Shown here piece after piece: positions 32,317 to 45,524 of a DNA stretch of 64,000 bases. The position numbers and the translations under genes are program-made. Source of the DNA: Magicicada septendecula (taxonomy: Eukaryota; Arthropoda; Insecta; Hemiptera; Cicadidae); NCBI GenBank assembly GCA_034769895.1, contig CM068367.1, positions 707,204,885 to 707,268,884 on the forward strand. The letters are read 5' to 3'. A model generated the notes under the pieces. It worked only from the letters and a program-made list of their open reading frames with translations. It was not told where the DNA came from and searched no databases. Positions within the stretch are counted from its first letter, which is position 1; each line of letters begins with the position of its first letter.

Positions 32317-34011
32317 TTAGCAGCTCCTTTTCCGTCGTAAAGTAATTTCGTTCAGCTCCGATGTTTCCGTCATCATCCAGCTGATATAACTGACCTCCAT
32401 ATTACTCCATATTAAATTACTCGCATCACACTGCAGGAAATATCTCTTATTGATCTTTGGAAAACTCAATATGACGGTGTCGATAAGTAGATCCTTAACT
32501 TCTTGGAAACACCGGTCAAGATCGGGCGTCCAATTAAACTTCTTACCTTTTTTGAGTAAATCTAACAAAGGTTGTGTTGTTTTTGCGTACTTGTTAGTAA
32601 ACTTATTGTAAAAATTTGTAAGACCCAGGAATCCCTTTAATTGCTTTTGATTCTTTGGGGTTGGGAACTTCCTGATCGCCGCTACCTTCTCCTCGGTTGC
32701 ACGTATACCGTTTGTAGTTAATTGGTACCCAAGGTATGCGATTTCTTTGCGGAAAAATTGTGACTTCTCCAAATTTATCGTTGGGTTTGCCGTTAATAGG
32801 TTTACGAGCAATGTTTCAATGTCTTCCAGATGTGTTCGTATATTATTTGAATAACACAGACAATCGTCGACGTATATGATAGTGCTTTCCTTCACTCTGT
32901 CCGTTAAGGCAATAGCCAAAACTCTCGTCAGGGCGGCGGAAATGGTGCTTAGTCCAAATGGTGTGACGGTGTATCTGTAACATTTACCTTCATAGAGAAA
33001 CGCTGTGTAATTTCGGCACTGTTGTTTCAACGGGACTTGCCAGAAGCTACTCGTTAGATCAATCGTTGACAAGTATTTCATATTGCTGCATCTTGCTAAA
33101 ATCTCTTGAATGGGAGTCGGTCCTTCGTAATCCGGGACTGTCACGCTATTTATTCTTCTTGCATCCAAACACAGTCGCACATTTCCATCCTTTTTGATTA
33201 CTGTGACCATTGGATTAACATACGGGCTATTACATCTCTCTATCACGCCATACCTTAACATTTTGCTGATTTCGGCGTCCACCTTTTCCTTGTATGCTAT
33301 CGGGATTGGCCACCCGCGTTGGAAATATGGTGTTTCATCAGTCACCTTGAACTCATGTTCATAGCAATCCATTCGTCCTGGACTCTCCCGAAATAAATTT
33401 TTACATTTTAGCAAGATTCTTCTAAGTTCCTCTCTCGTCGCCTCATCTTCACATGTCATACTGTCAACTTTCTCATTAATCCTTCTTTCGATCCCGTCCA
33501 AGTCTTCTTCTACTAGTTCCATGTGTATGATAGGTAATTGCAGTTCCTGTTCACCAGTCCTCCCTCTGAATTCGACGGTTCCCTTATTCATATCAATAAC
33601 ACATCCCTCTTCTTTTAAAAAACTAATACCTAGTATGCAGTCCCTAATTAAATTCGGTATTACTAAGAAAACACAATCTAACTTAACATTATCAATAATA
33701 ATTTCGCACATAATTTGCTTACGGATTAATTTTGACTTCCCGCCAACTGCACTTACGATTAGTGTGTTATTCATGCGGAGTTCCTCGTAAGGGCGCAAGC
33801 GTTGTTTAAAGAATTCAAATAGCATTTGTAAATTCATTTCACCGGGTTGGGACATCTGTCCCCTCGCCCTTGTCTCTGAATCTCTCGCGCTGACGTCGTC
33901 GCTTGGCGTCGTACTCTCCTCCTGTCCTTCTATATTCAACTCGTTGTTGATATAAAAATCCTGGCTTTCGGGATTATTAGTCGCCATTCTTGACTCACTT
34001 CGCGTAATCAT
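32317..34011 (-). CDS. Truncated gag-pro-reverse transcriptase, unit 2
   Basis: A 564-codon version; the 33-bp deletion (near 32357) removes the stop used in unit 1 and adds a different 11-residue tail ending KRSC. It carries DFY at residues 18-20 and Ile at 357 (PFGLSTIS), both shared only with unit 3. YVDD and the other reverse transcriptase motifs are intact. Confidence 0.9.
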   Translation of the reverse strand: MITRSESRMATNNPESQDFYINNELNIEGQEESTTPSDDVSARDSETRARGQMSQPGEMNLQMLFEFFKQRLRPYEELRMNNTLIVSAVGGKSKLIRKQIMCEIIIDNVKLDCVFLVIPNLIRDCILGISFLKEEGCVIDMNKGTVEFRGRTGEQELQLPIIHMELVEEDLDGIERRINEKVDSMTCEDEATREELRRILLKCKNLFRESPGRMDCYEHEFKVTDETPYFQRGWPIPIAYKEKVDAEISKMLRYGVIERCNSPYVNPMVTVIKKDGNVRLCLDARRINSVTVPDYEGPTPIQEILARCSNMKYLSTIDLTSSFWQVPLKQQCRNYTAFLYEGKCYRYTVTPFGLSTISAALTRVLAIALTDRVKESTIIYVDDCLCYSNNIRTHLEDIETLLVNLLTANPTINLEKSQFFRKEIAYLGYQLTTNGIRATEEKVAAIRKFPTPKNQKQLKGFLGLTNFYNKFTNKYAKTTQPLLDLLKKGKKFNWTPDLDRCFQEVKDLLIDTVILSFPKINKRYFLQCDASNLIWSNMEVSYISWMMTETSELNEITLRRKRSC

Positions 34012-34168
34012 TCAGAGTTATTTTGGTTTATAATAATCTGTCTTATATTAGTACTTATACTATTGTTCTGTCAAACTACAAACTACTCTAGCTTACCGCT
34101 GCCTGCACTTAACCAGCTTATTAATAAGAATTGACCTTATTAATCGGCATTCAGGTTGGGCGCCATAT

Positions 34169-37100
34169 ATTACGTTATGCCTATTGATTAATTAACATTC
34201 AATTCAATTAATCAATATTTGGTTGCCCTACAGGTTAGTTTGTCTAGTTCCTGCAATATTAATCTTATCATGCAGCCATATAACGTTAATAGGGGTGTTC
34301 CTATTAATCAAGTGTTAATTAATAAATTTTGATCAAATTATTCAAATAGGTAATCGACAATGCTATCAATCAAGTGGTCTAATTATCAATAAAGAGTGAT
34401 TAATCTTGTCTTCTACTACTACATAAAACTTCAAGAATTAAAACATTTATGAATATGGTATCTGTTAAATTATATTGAGTCTAAATCATTAATTGTGGAT
34501 TTTACTTTGAAAGAATTGTCTTGTATGCCAGGTCTTAAAATAAATTAACTCAACACTATCGAATCCATTATAAATTAAATTTATTATAATAATGCATGTT
34601 GCACGTATTCATTGCATAAAAGAAATTATGTAACAAGAGTATATACTACTATTTCAAAGAGATAATTAAACTCTATAACATATCTAAAATATCTGAAAGA
34701 AAAACAATCAAATGCTTACACATACTCGTGTGTAGTTATTGTATCATGAAATAAGACATAGTTGATGACGTTAAGAACTATCAATGTTGCGTGCTTAAGA
34801 TTTGCACTAAGTGATATACTTCGTAACATATTTAAACACATATACACATGAAATACTCATATACCTGCAGTAAACATATTAAACACATACACATCTGAAA
34901 TACTCATATACCTACACTAATAAGATAATACATATGTAATATTCTATAAGAGTGTTTATTCTTAACCATGGATTCGTATTTATAATGGCTCTATTTTGAA
35001 ATATCTCAGGCAGTTAGTTCTAAGTGACAGGTCAGCGGTATTACGATAAACTAGGAATTATAATAAATGGTCATTTTGGTACATTACTCAAGTCATCGTA
35101 GTGTCTCGCTCCCGTTGCATGTGTCCGCTTGGATCCGCTGGGTGACGATTGATGCTGGTCCTGGAACCACTCGTAACTCGCACTTCCAATTGTTATAAGT
35201 ACATTGTTTCGGAACGCTAGTTCGCACTTCATGAAATCCGTTATAAGTTTTTATAATGTTATTACAGTTTAAGTCGCGATACTTGCGCTAAGGATTATAT
35301 TGTCTATTCGTATCGCGTCAGTCTATTTATGCGTACTTTAGTTCGATACTTCCACGCACTTTGGTATTGTTTAAATACATGTTCGACTCTTCCGTAACGC
35401 CTAGATTGATTTCAAGTTCATTAGACGCATATAAAACATCATCGGCACTTGTCTCTATTCTACGAAATAATTTTGTATCACAAATTAAGTCTTATGTTGT
35501 ATACCGATTCATTTCGTTTATAAAGAGTTCAAGTATATTACTACTGCATTATACAACTTTCTTACGGCACTAACTGTATTAGTGTAATACTTAGAGTTTT
35601 ACAAAGTTCATTAGTCGCGCATCGTCGCGAATACTACTGTTTCGGCTCAACGTTTCAAGTCTTACTCCCGAACTTCCACGAATACCGAACACCAGTTTGA
35701 ATATCACAAAACAAAATTTTTATGGAAACTGAGAGAAAATTAGTGTAATACTGCGAGAGCGTCTCCTCTTGCATACAGTTTTTATGCCCTTCGCTTTCCC
35801 ACTCTCGCTACTCCTTCAACGCTTCATTTTCCCACCAAAATAGTTCTGATAGGACAATTGCTCGGATTTCCCTCGGTACTCTTGCCTCTAGTCTGTGATT
35901 CTTGTGAATTCTCCACCCAGCGCCGTTTGGAGAGGGACGTTCTTCTTCGGGATTTGTTCTCTGGTCGTCGGTTCCCTTCGAGACCATCCCCTACAGTTAC
36001 TCCCTTCTGAATCCTCGTTTCTAATTGTCTGGCTGGCTTCTCTACTTGAATTTCTCATAGTCCACGTTGACATGACGAGTTGCTGTCATCAGGACGTTGC
36101 CACTTTCTCGGAATCTGCATCGAGACCTTGCTACTGAAGTCACATCTGCCCCTTTTGGTGTAGCGTGTCGAAATAAAGTATTGTTCGGACTCTGACGACT
36201 TCCTCTAGCGAACTTACGGGTGGCAAACATCTGTGTACGTCGCAGACGCCTCCTTGTCTCCTGCACAGCATGAAAACAAGCTTCCCGTGGTCCTACTACA
36301 TTGTCCGTGCTCCAGCTATTGTTTTTTAGTAAGTTTCACATATGCTTGGAACAATGCTCTTAGCTAGGCCTATATATTCTCTCGCTACTGAAACGGATGC
36401 AAGGGTAATGTTCCTTTGTCATATTTGTAAAGTCAAGTGCTCCCACGCATGACCCTTTTCGTCGTAACACGTGTTGCAGCACGCTTTGTCTTTTAAACGG
36501 CTTTTATGTCATTTAAGTAGAAAGGAAAGGTTTGCTCCTTCCGTCGCTCACCCTCGAACAATGCTAACTCGTGTCACTCTTGACGGGCTCTAATTTCTGG
36601 CGTATCTCCCTCGGAATATAAAAAAAAAAAAATCAAAAAAATTTTCAAAGCAATAAGTACGTTATAGAGTCCCCAATTTGGGTACGTCGTGAAGACTCGC
36701 GAAACGAGGCACCAAAATTCACGCCCTTGCTTGCATACTATCATCGAGTGTGTTGGTCATCTCCCATTGGAGCAAGTATAGTGACCTACATATTCCTTCC
36801 GTCTGACCTACTGTCCTAACTAACTGTTTTCTTGGTTTACCCTGAGTATTGAATTTATTGCTTTTTAAATTGAAATACGAATCCATTCACAATGATATAC
36901 ATAGTTATGGAATGAGCTTATGCTTTAGTGTGTTAATTGATTAACCTCTACATACATCAAAGAAATAAATAGCAATTAACTTACCTACAGGCTATTCTTT
37001 AGCCTGATTGTGCATACTATCATTACCTATATACAGTGTGAATAGTTATTGTTATTAGCTACTCACGAACATTACTAAAATTTATTGCTCCTTTCACAAT

Positions 37101-37969
37101 TACTCGTTATTAATTTTAAAACATGATACATTTATATTACAACCATTCATTGCTATTCTTATCATTAGGTGATTCGAAACCTAGCTTTATTGAATACATG
37201 TATAAAATATTTACAACAAATTAAATTAAATGTGTACAATTGTAAAATTCAAATTAATTCACCTCGTAATCGTTCCGTCTATGTTTATAATAAATTTTCT
37301 TCACAAAATTTAATCTTAGCAATTTATTGCTGCTACTTTATTGCTATTACGCAACTCAGTTGCTCGTACTTCCCCTTCAAACGCTACTTTTAGTTTCATC
37401 ATAATGATATAACAAATACATTTATCAATTAATATACAATTTCTATATTACATAGTATCATACTTTGTATTGCTAGTTATTATCAATACAAGTTCAAATT
37501 GACCAAGACAACTCTGAATGAACCACTCCGTAGGTTGCGTTCGCGCCTACTACAAATACCTTCCTCATTTAGGTTTATCACTCTTTTGTTTCATCGTTTT
37601 TACCTTTGTCTGTTCTCAAACCACACATTTTTTCCTTCTCTTCTTGTCTTTGTGACGTTTTGATTACTGCTCCCATAGTTGTATAGTAATGAAGTTTACA
37701 TATATATACAATTGGTTATTACATACATTTATTAATATTCCATTTTCTTCCTTAATTAATACCATTCTTGTATCAACCCATTATAATTGATACGCTTAAT
37801 TTACTATCATCTAGTTATCTGCTAATCTACCATTCTTATATTAATGTTTCATATGAAGGTTATATTTAATTTACACAACTCAGTCTATCGACAACAGTTA
37901 CGAATTGGGGTACGTTGTCATTGTAAATCCTTGTCAACCGGTCCTATGGTGAATGACCGCTTTCACACT
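34169..37969 (-). repeat. LTR-like block shared by units 2 and 3
   Basis: It has TTAACATTC near the outer edge (34192), shared with units 4, 6 and 7 but not 2 or 5. It has GGTCATTTT at 35069 and an extra T near 35558, both shared only with unit 4. The extra T shortens the antisense 112-codon ORF to 70 codons. Confidence 0.75.
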
Positions 37970-38156
37970 CTCCTCCCTTCTTCGTCCGCAACCTTTTAGC
38001 GGCGTTGTACATTTAAAGATGTTTACAACTTGTCTATCACCAGTAGGGGTTTTGGATCTTCCCCCTCTCTCTGTTTGTTTACAACTCTCACTTGGCCGTC
38101 GACCCTAATTCTACCCATACGCACTCTATAACAAACACTTTCACCTTGCATGTATA

Positions 38157-39179
38157 CTAGTTCTCCGCTTCTTCACTCTTATCTTTCTTTGCGTAATATG
38201 GTTTTAATTGTCTTATATTGAATTTGCCACGGATTTTGTTTTCATTGTGGCAGTCAACCAAGACATAAGTAGATTCTCCTAGAGCTTCTTTAATTTTAAA
38301 AGGTCCAGCGTATAATTCGCAAAATTTCTCAATTTTTCTTTGCATCGCATCAGACTGGTAATGCGTACGCACTAATACTAAGTCTCCCAATTGAAATTTC
38401 GTCAGTTTACATGCTTCGTTTACTCGCTTAGCATGTCGCTCTCTTTTTTGTTTAATTCTCACAAAGATTCGGTGGCTATCTACTGACTCGTCTTTTGATT
38501 CGGCGTTTCCTTTTATGAATCTTTCCCACACGCGATTCGGCTTTCTTCCGTGTTGCGCTTCGTATGGCGTTACCTCTATCGTATCATGGTAAACTTCGTT
38601 GATACAGCATTCTATTGTATTTATGAACTTAGACCACTTCGTATGTTGATCCCCAACGAATATTCTGAACAAGTTTCCTAGTTGTCTATTGATACGCTCG
38701 GCAAGGTTTGTACATGGGTTTCTTATTGCAGTATACTTAGGTATGATCCCAAGCTCATCCAGTCCTTTGATCCATTGTTTTGATGTGAATTGGGTGCCGT
38801 TGTCTGTTAGTATTGCCTTCGGCTTCCCAAATTCATTTACATATTGTTGGAGTCTACGAAGCGTAGCTATTGTTGTGGCTCTTCTGAGTGTGTATAATTT
38901 TACGTACTTGGTGAAGTTGTCTACTATTACCAAAATATATCTTACTCCTGCTGCTGCGGTTGGAAGAGGTCCATAGAAATCACCGCTAATCAAATCGCCT
39001 TTCGCCGTTGGTACCAATGGTTTAGTACCACCAAATAGGTTACGATTGTTTGTATCCTTACATCTTTGGCACGTGTCACACGTTTTTACATATTCCTGTA
39101 CACGTTTTGTCATCTGGTCAAAAGTGAAATGCTCCTGTAGTAGCTTTGTGCATTTTTTACTACCAACATGACCGTACAT
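38157..39179 (-). CDS. Integrase region of pol, unit 3
   Basis: Identical in protein sequence to the integrases of units 1 and 2, and preceded by the same in-frame TAA. Confidence 0.9.
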   Translation of the reverse strand: MYGHVGSKKCTKLLQEHFTFDQMTKRVQEYVKTCDTCQRCKDTNNRNLFGGTKPLVPTAKGDLISGDFYGPLPTAAAGVRYILVIVDNFTKYVKLYTLRRATTIATLRRLQQYVNEFGKPKAILTDNGTQFTSKQWIKGLDELGIIPKYTAIRNPCTNLAERINRQLGNLFRIFVGDQHTKWSKFINTIECCINEVYHDTIEVTPYEAQHGRKPNRVWERFIKGNAESKDESVDSHRIFVRIKQKRERHAKRVNEACKLTKFQLGDLVLVRTHYQSDAMQRKIEKFCELYAGPFKIKEALGESTYVLVDCHNENKIRGKFNIRQLKPYYAKKDKSEEAEN

Positions 39180-39248
39180 TCTATGTATGTCTTCAATGAG
39201 TCCATCCGTAACGCTTTCCGGTACGTATAGCTTCCATTTTCCCTTACA

Positions 39249-39671
39249 TTATCTATATAATTTATTATTAATACATTTATAAAATTTACGCAACTTATTA
39301 CTACCATTTGTCGTCAGATCAGTTATTATCTGTCGTAATTTCTTGTCTTCCGACTGGTACATTTCGATGTTTTTAAGTATCTTGCTCACCTCCTTACTCA
39401 TCTTAATTGTTATGTGATTTATTTGATATTCAAAACTATCGTCGACTGGGTCTTTCTCTGTCATATCTTCTGGATATCGACTCAACATGTCAGCGACGAT
39501 ATTTTCCTTCCCCTTGCAGTGTAGGATGTCGAAGTTGTATTCCTGAATGCTGAGTATCCAGCGTGTGATCCTCGAGTTATTCAGGTGACATTTACTCATA
39601 AAGATTAATGCTTTATTGTCCGTTATTATAGTCAAAGGCTGTCCCAGAATGTAGATTCGAAATTTCTCCAA
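39249..39671 (-). pseudogene. RNase H C-terminal fragment, unit 3
   Basis: Identical to units 1 and 2, with Asp at residue 48, and ending in the same TAA. Confidence 0.85.
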
Positions 39672-39685
39672 GCACCTAACTATGC

Positions 39686-41380
39686 TTAGCAGCTCCTTTT
39701 CCGTCGTAAAGTAATTTCGTTCAGCTCCGATGTTTCCGTCATCATCCAGCTGATATAACTGACCTCCATATTACTCCATATTAAATTACTCGCATCACAC
39801 TGCAGGAAATATCTCTTATTGATCTTTGGAAAACTCAATATGACGGTGTCGATAAGTAGATCCTTAACTTCTTGGAAACACCGGTCAAGATCGGGCGTCC
39901 AATTAAACTTCTTACCTTTTTTGAGTAAATCTAACAAAGGTTGTGTTGTTTTTGCGTACTTGTTAGTAAACTTATTGTAAAAATTTGTAAGACCCAGGAA
40001 TCCCTTTAATTGCTTTTGATTCTTTGGGGTTGGGAACTTCCTGATCGCCGCTACCTTCTCCTCGGTTGCACGTATACCGTTTGTAGTTAATTGGTACCCA
40101 AGGTATGCGATTTCTTTGCGGAAAAATTGTGACTTCTCCAAATTTATCGTTGGGTTTGCCGTTAATAGGTTTACGAGCAATGTTTCAATGTCTTCCAGAT
40201 GTGTTCGTATATTATTTGAATAACACAGACAATCGTCGACGTATATGATAGTGCTTTCCTTCACTCTGTCCGTTAAGGCAATAGCCAAAACTCTCGTCAG
40301 GGCGGCGGAAATGGTGCTTAGTCCAAATGGTGTGACGGTGTATCTGTAACATTTACCTTCATAGAGAAACGCTGTGTAATTTCGGCACTGTTGTTTCAAC
40401 GGGACTTGCCAGAAGCTACTCGTTAGATCAATCGTTGACAAGTATTTCATATTGCTGCATCTTGCTAAAATCTCTTGAATGGGAGTCGGTCCTTCGTAAT
40501 CCGGGACTGTCACGCTATTTATTCTTCTTGCATCCAAACACAGTCGCACATTTCCATCCTTTTTGATTACTGTGACCATTGGATTAACATACGGGCTATT
40601 ACATCTCTCTATCACGCCATACCTTAACATTTTGCTGATTTCGGCGTCCACCTTTTCCTTGTATGCTATCGGGATTGGCCACCCGCGTTGGAAATATGGT
40701 GTTTCATCAGTCACCTTGAACTCATGTTCATAGCAATCCATTCGTCCTGGACTCTCCCGAAATAAATTTTTACATTTTAGCAAGATTCTTCTAAGTTCCT
40801 CTCTCGTCGCCTCATCTTCACATGTCATACTGTCAACTTTCTCATTAATCCTTCTTTCGATCCCGTCCAAGTCTTCTTCTACTAGTTCCATGTGTATGAT
40901 AGGTAATTGCAGTTCCTGTTCACCAGTCCTCCCTCTGAATTCGACGGTTCCCTTATTCATATCAATAACACATCCCTCTTCTTTTAAAAAACTAATACCT
41001 AGTATGCAGTCCCTAATTAAATTCGGTATTACTAAGAAAACACAATCTAACTTAACATTATCAATAATAATTTCGCACATAATTTGCTTACGGATTAATT
41101 TTGACTTCCCGCCAACTGCACTTACGATTAGTGTGTTATTCATGCGGAGTTCCTCGTAAGGGCGCAAGCGTTGTTTAAAGAATTCAAATAGCATTTGTAA
41201 ATTCATTTCACCGGGTTGGGACATCTGTCCCCTCGCCCTTGTCTCTGAATCTCTCGCGCTGACGTCGTCGCTTGGCGTCGTACTCTCCTCCTGTCCTTCT
41301 ATATTCAACTCGTTGTTGATATAAAAATCCTGGCTTTCGGGATTATTAGTCGCCATTCTTGACTCACTTCGCGTAATCAT
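39686..41380 (-). CDS. Truncated gag-pro-reverse transcriptase, unit 3
   Basis: 564 codons, with the same protein as unit 2 including DFY at 18-20 and Ile357. It shares these with unit 2, while the LTR of its own unit groups with unit 4. Confidence 0.9.
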   Translation of the reverse strand: MITRSESRMATNNPESQDFYINNELNIEGQEESTTPSDDVSARDSETRARGQMSQPGEMNLQMLFEFFKQRLRPYEELRMNNTLIVSAVGGKSKLIRKQIMCEIIIDNVKLDCVFLVIPNLIRDCILGISFLKEEGCVIDMNKGTVEFRGRTGEQELQLPIIHMELVEEDLDGIERRINEKVDSMTCEDEATREELRRILLKCKNLFRESPGRMDCYEHEFKVTDETPYFQRGWPIPIAYKEKVDAEISKMLRYGVIERCNSPYVNPMVTVIKKDGNVRLCLDARRINSVTVPDYEGPTPIQEILARCSNMKYLSTIDLTSSFWQVPLKQQCRNYTAFLYEGKCYRYTVTPFGLSTISAALTRVLAIALTDRVKESTIIYVDDCLCYSNNIRTHLEDIETLLVNLLTANPTINLEKSQFFRKEIAYLGYQLTTNGIRATEEKVAAIRKFPTPKNQKQLKGFLGLTNFYNKFTNKYAKTTQPLLDLLKKGKKFNWTPDLDRCFQEVKDLLIDTVILSFPKINKRYFLQCDASNLIWSNMEVSYISWMMTETSELNEITLRRKRSC

Positions 41381-41537
41381 TCAGAGTTATTTTGGTTTAT
41401 AATAATCTGTCTTATATTAGTACTTATACTATTGTTCTGTCAAACTACAAACTACTCTAGCTTACCGCTGCCTGCACTTAACCAGCTTATTAATAAGAAT
41501 TGACCTTATTAATCGGCATTCAGGTTGGGCGCCATAT

Positions 41538-44500
41538 ATTACGTTATGCCTATTGATTAATTAACATTCAATTCAATTAATCAATATTTGGTTGCCCTAC
41601 AGGTTAGTTTGTCTAGTTCCTGCAATATTAATCTTATCATGCAGCCATATAACGTTAATAGGGGTGTTCCTATTAATCAAGTGTTAATTAATAAATTTTG
41701 ATCAAATTATTCAAATAGGTAATCGACAATGCTATCAATCAAGTGGTCTAATTATCAATAAAGAGTGATTAATCTTGTCTTCTACTACTACATAAAACTT
41801 CAAGAATTAAAACATTTATGAATATGGTATCTGTTAAATTATATTGAGTCTAAATCATTAATTGTGGATTTTACTTTGAAAGAATTGTCTTGTATGCCAG
41901 GTCTTAAAATAAATTAACTCAACACTATCGAATCCATTATAAATTAAATTTATTATAATAATGCATGTTGCACGTATTCATTGCATAAAAGAAATTATGT
42001 AACAAGAGTATATACTACTATTTCAAAGAGATAATTAAACTCTATAACATATCTAAAATATCTGAAAGAAAAACAATCAAATGCTTACACATACTCGTGT
42101 GTAGTTATTGTATCATGAAATAAGACATAGTTGATGACGTTAAGAACTATCAATGTTGCGTGCTTAAGATTTGCACTAAGTGATATACTTCGTAACATAT
42201 TTAAACACATATACACATGAAATACTCATATACCTGCAGTAAACATATTAAACACATACACATCTGAAATACTCATATACCTACACTAATAAGATAATAC
42301 ATATGTAATATTCTATAAGAGTGTTTATTCTTAACCATGGATTCGTATTTATAATGGCTCTATTTTGAAATATCTCAGGCAGTTAGTTCTAAGTGACAGG
42401 TCAGCGGTATTACGATAAACTAGGAATTATAATAAATGGTCATTTTGGTACATTACTCAAGTCATCGTAGTGTCTCGCTCCCGTTGCATGTGTCCGCTTG
42501 GATCCGCTGGGTGACGATTGATGCTGGTCCTGGAACCACTCGTAACTCGCACTTCCAATTGTTATAAGTACATTGTTTCGGAACGCTAGTTCGCACTTCA
42601 TGAAATCCGTTATAAGTTTTTATAATGTTATTACAGTTTAAGTCGCGATACTTGCGCTAAGGATTATATTGTCTATTCGTATCGCGTCAGTCTATTTATG
42701 CGTACTTTAGTTCGATACTTCCACGCACTTTGGTATTGTTTAAATACATGTTCGACTCTTCCGTAACGCCTAGATTGATTTCAAGTTCATTAGACGCATA
42801 TAAAACATCATCGGCACTTGTCTCTATTCTACGAAATAATTTTGTATCACAAATTAAGTCTTATGTTGTATACCGATTCATTTCGTTTATAAAGAGTTCA
42901 AGTATATTACTACTGCATTATACAACTTTCTTACGGCACTAACTGTATTAGTGTAATACTTAGAGTTTTACAAAGTTCATTAGTCGCGCATCGTCGCGAA
43001 TACTACTGTTTCGGCTCAACGTTTCAAGTCTTACTCCCGAACTTCCACGAATACCGAACACCAGTTTGAATATCACAAAACAAAATTTTTATGGAAACTG
43101 AGAGAAAATTAGTGTAATACTGCGAGAGCGTCTCCTCTTGCATACAGTTTTTATGCCCTTCGCTTTCCCACTCTCGCTACTCCTTCAACGCTTCATTTTC
43201 CCACCAAAATAGTTCTGATAGGACAATTGCTCGGATTTCCCTCGGTACTCTTGCCTCTAGTCTGTGATTCTTGTGAATTCTCCACCCAGCGCCGTTTGGA
43301 GAGGGACGTTCTTCTTCGGGATTTGTTCTCTGGTCGTCGGTTCCCTTCGAGACCATCCCCTACAGTTACTCCCTTCTGAATCCTCGTTTCTAATTGTCTG
43401 GCTGGCTTCTCTACTTGAATTTCTCATAGTCCACGTTGACATGACGAGTTGCTGTCATCAGGACGTTGCCACTTTCTCGGAATCTGCATCGAGACCTTGC
43501 TACTGAAGTCACATCTGCCCCTTTTGGTGTAGCGTGTCGAAATAAAGTATTGTTCGGACTCTGACGACTTCCTCTAGCGAACTTACGGGTGGCAAACATC
43601 TGTGTACGTCGCAGACGCCTCCTTGTCTCCTGCACAGCATGAAAACAAGCTTCCCGTGGTCCTACTACATTGTCCGTGCTCCAGCTATTGTTTTTTAGTA
43701 AGTTTCACATATGCTTGGAACAATGCTCTTAGCTAGGCCTATATATTCTCTCGCTACTGAAACGGATGCAAGGGTAATGTTCCTTTGTCATATTTGTAAA
43801 GTCAAGTGCTCCCACGCATGACCCTTTTCGTCGTAACACGTGTTGCAGCACGCTTTGTCTTTTAAACGGCTTTTATGTCATTTAAGTAGAAAGGAAAGGT
43901 TTGCTCCTTCCGTCGCTCACCCTCGAACAATGCTAACTCGTGTCACTCTTGACGGGCTCTAATTTCTGGCGTATCTCCCTCGGAATATAAAAAAAAAAAA
44001 TCAAAAAAATTTTCAAAGCAATAAGTACGTTATAGAGTCCCCAATTTGGGTACGTCGTGAAGACTCGCGAAACGAGGCACCAAAATTCACGCCCTTGCTT
44101 GCATACTATCATCGAGTGTGTTGGTCATCTCCCATTGGAGCAAGTATAGTGACCTACATATTCCTTCCGTCTGACCTACTGTCCTAACTAACTGTTTTCT
44201 TGGTTTACCCTGAGTATTGAATTTATTGCTTTTTAAATTGAAATACGAATCCATTCACAATGATATACATAGTTATGGAATGAGCTTATGCTTTAGTGTG
44301 TTAATTGATTAACCTCTACATACATCAAAGAAATAAATAGCAATTAACTTACCTACAGGCTATTCTTTAGCCTGATTGTGCATACTATCATTACCTATAT
44401 ACAGTGTGAATAGTTATTGTTATTAGCTACTCACGAACATTACTAAAATTTATTGCTCCTTTCACAATTACTCGTTATTAATTTTAAAACATGATACATT

Positions 44501-45337
44501 TATATTACAACCATTCATTGCTATTCTTATCATTAGGTGATTCGAAACCTAGCTTTATTGAATACATGTATAAAATATTTACAACAAATTAAATTAAATG
44601 TGTACAATTGTAAAATTCAAATTAATTCACCTCGTAATCGTTCCGTCTATGTTTATAATAAATTTTCTTCACAAAATTTAATCTTAGCAATTTATTGCTG
44701 CTACTTTATTGCTATTACGCAACTCAGTTGCTCGTACTTCCCCTTCAAACGCTACTTTTAGTTTCATCATAATGATATAACAAATACATTTATCAATTAA
44801 TATACAATTTCTATATTACATAGTATCATACTTTGTATTGCTAGTTATTATCAATACAAGTTCAAATTGACCAAGACAACTCTGAATGAACCACTCCGTA
44901 GGTTGCGTTCGCGCCTACTACAAATACCTTCCTCATTTAGGTTTATCACTCTTTTGTTTCATCGTTTTTACCTTTGTCTGTTCTCAAACCACACATTTTT
45001 TCCTTCTCTTCTTGTCTTTGTGACGTTTTGATTACTGCTCCCATAGTTGTATAGTAATGAAGTTTACATATATATACAATTGGTTATTACATACATTTAT
45101 TAATATTCCATTTTCTTCCTTAATTAATACCATTCTTGTATCAACCCATTATAATTGATACGCTTAATTTACTATCATCTAGTTATCTGCTAATCTACCA
45201 TTCTTATATTAATGTTTCATATGAAGGTTATATTTAATTTACACAACTCAGTCTATCGACAACAGTTACGAATTGGGGTACGTTGTCATTGTAAATCCTT
45301 GTCAACCGGTCCTATGGTGAATGACCGCTTTCACACT
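41538..45337 (-). repeat. LTR-like block shared by units 3 and 4
   Basis: Almost the same as the LTR of unit 3, including the extra T (near 42927) and GGTCATTTT. The A run near 43989 is one base shorter. Confidence 0.75.
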
Positions 45338-45524
45338 CTCCTCCCTTCTTCGTCCGCAACCTTTTAGCGGCGTTGTACATTTAAAGATGTTTACAACTTG
45401 TCTATCACCAGTAGGGGTTTTGGATCTTCCCCCTCTCTCTGTTTGTTTACAACTCTCACTTGGCCGTCGACCCTAATTCTACCCATACGCACTCTATAAC
45501 AAACACTTTCACCTTGCATGTATA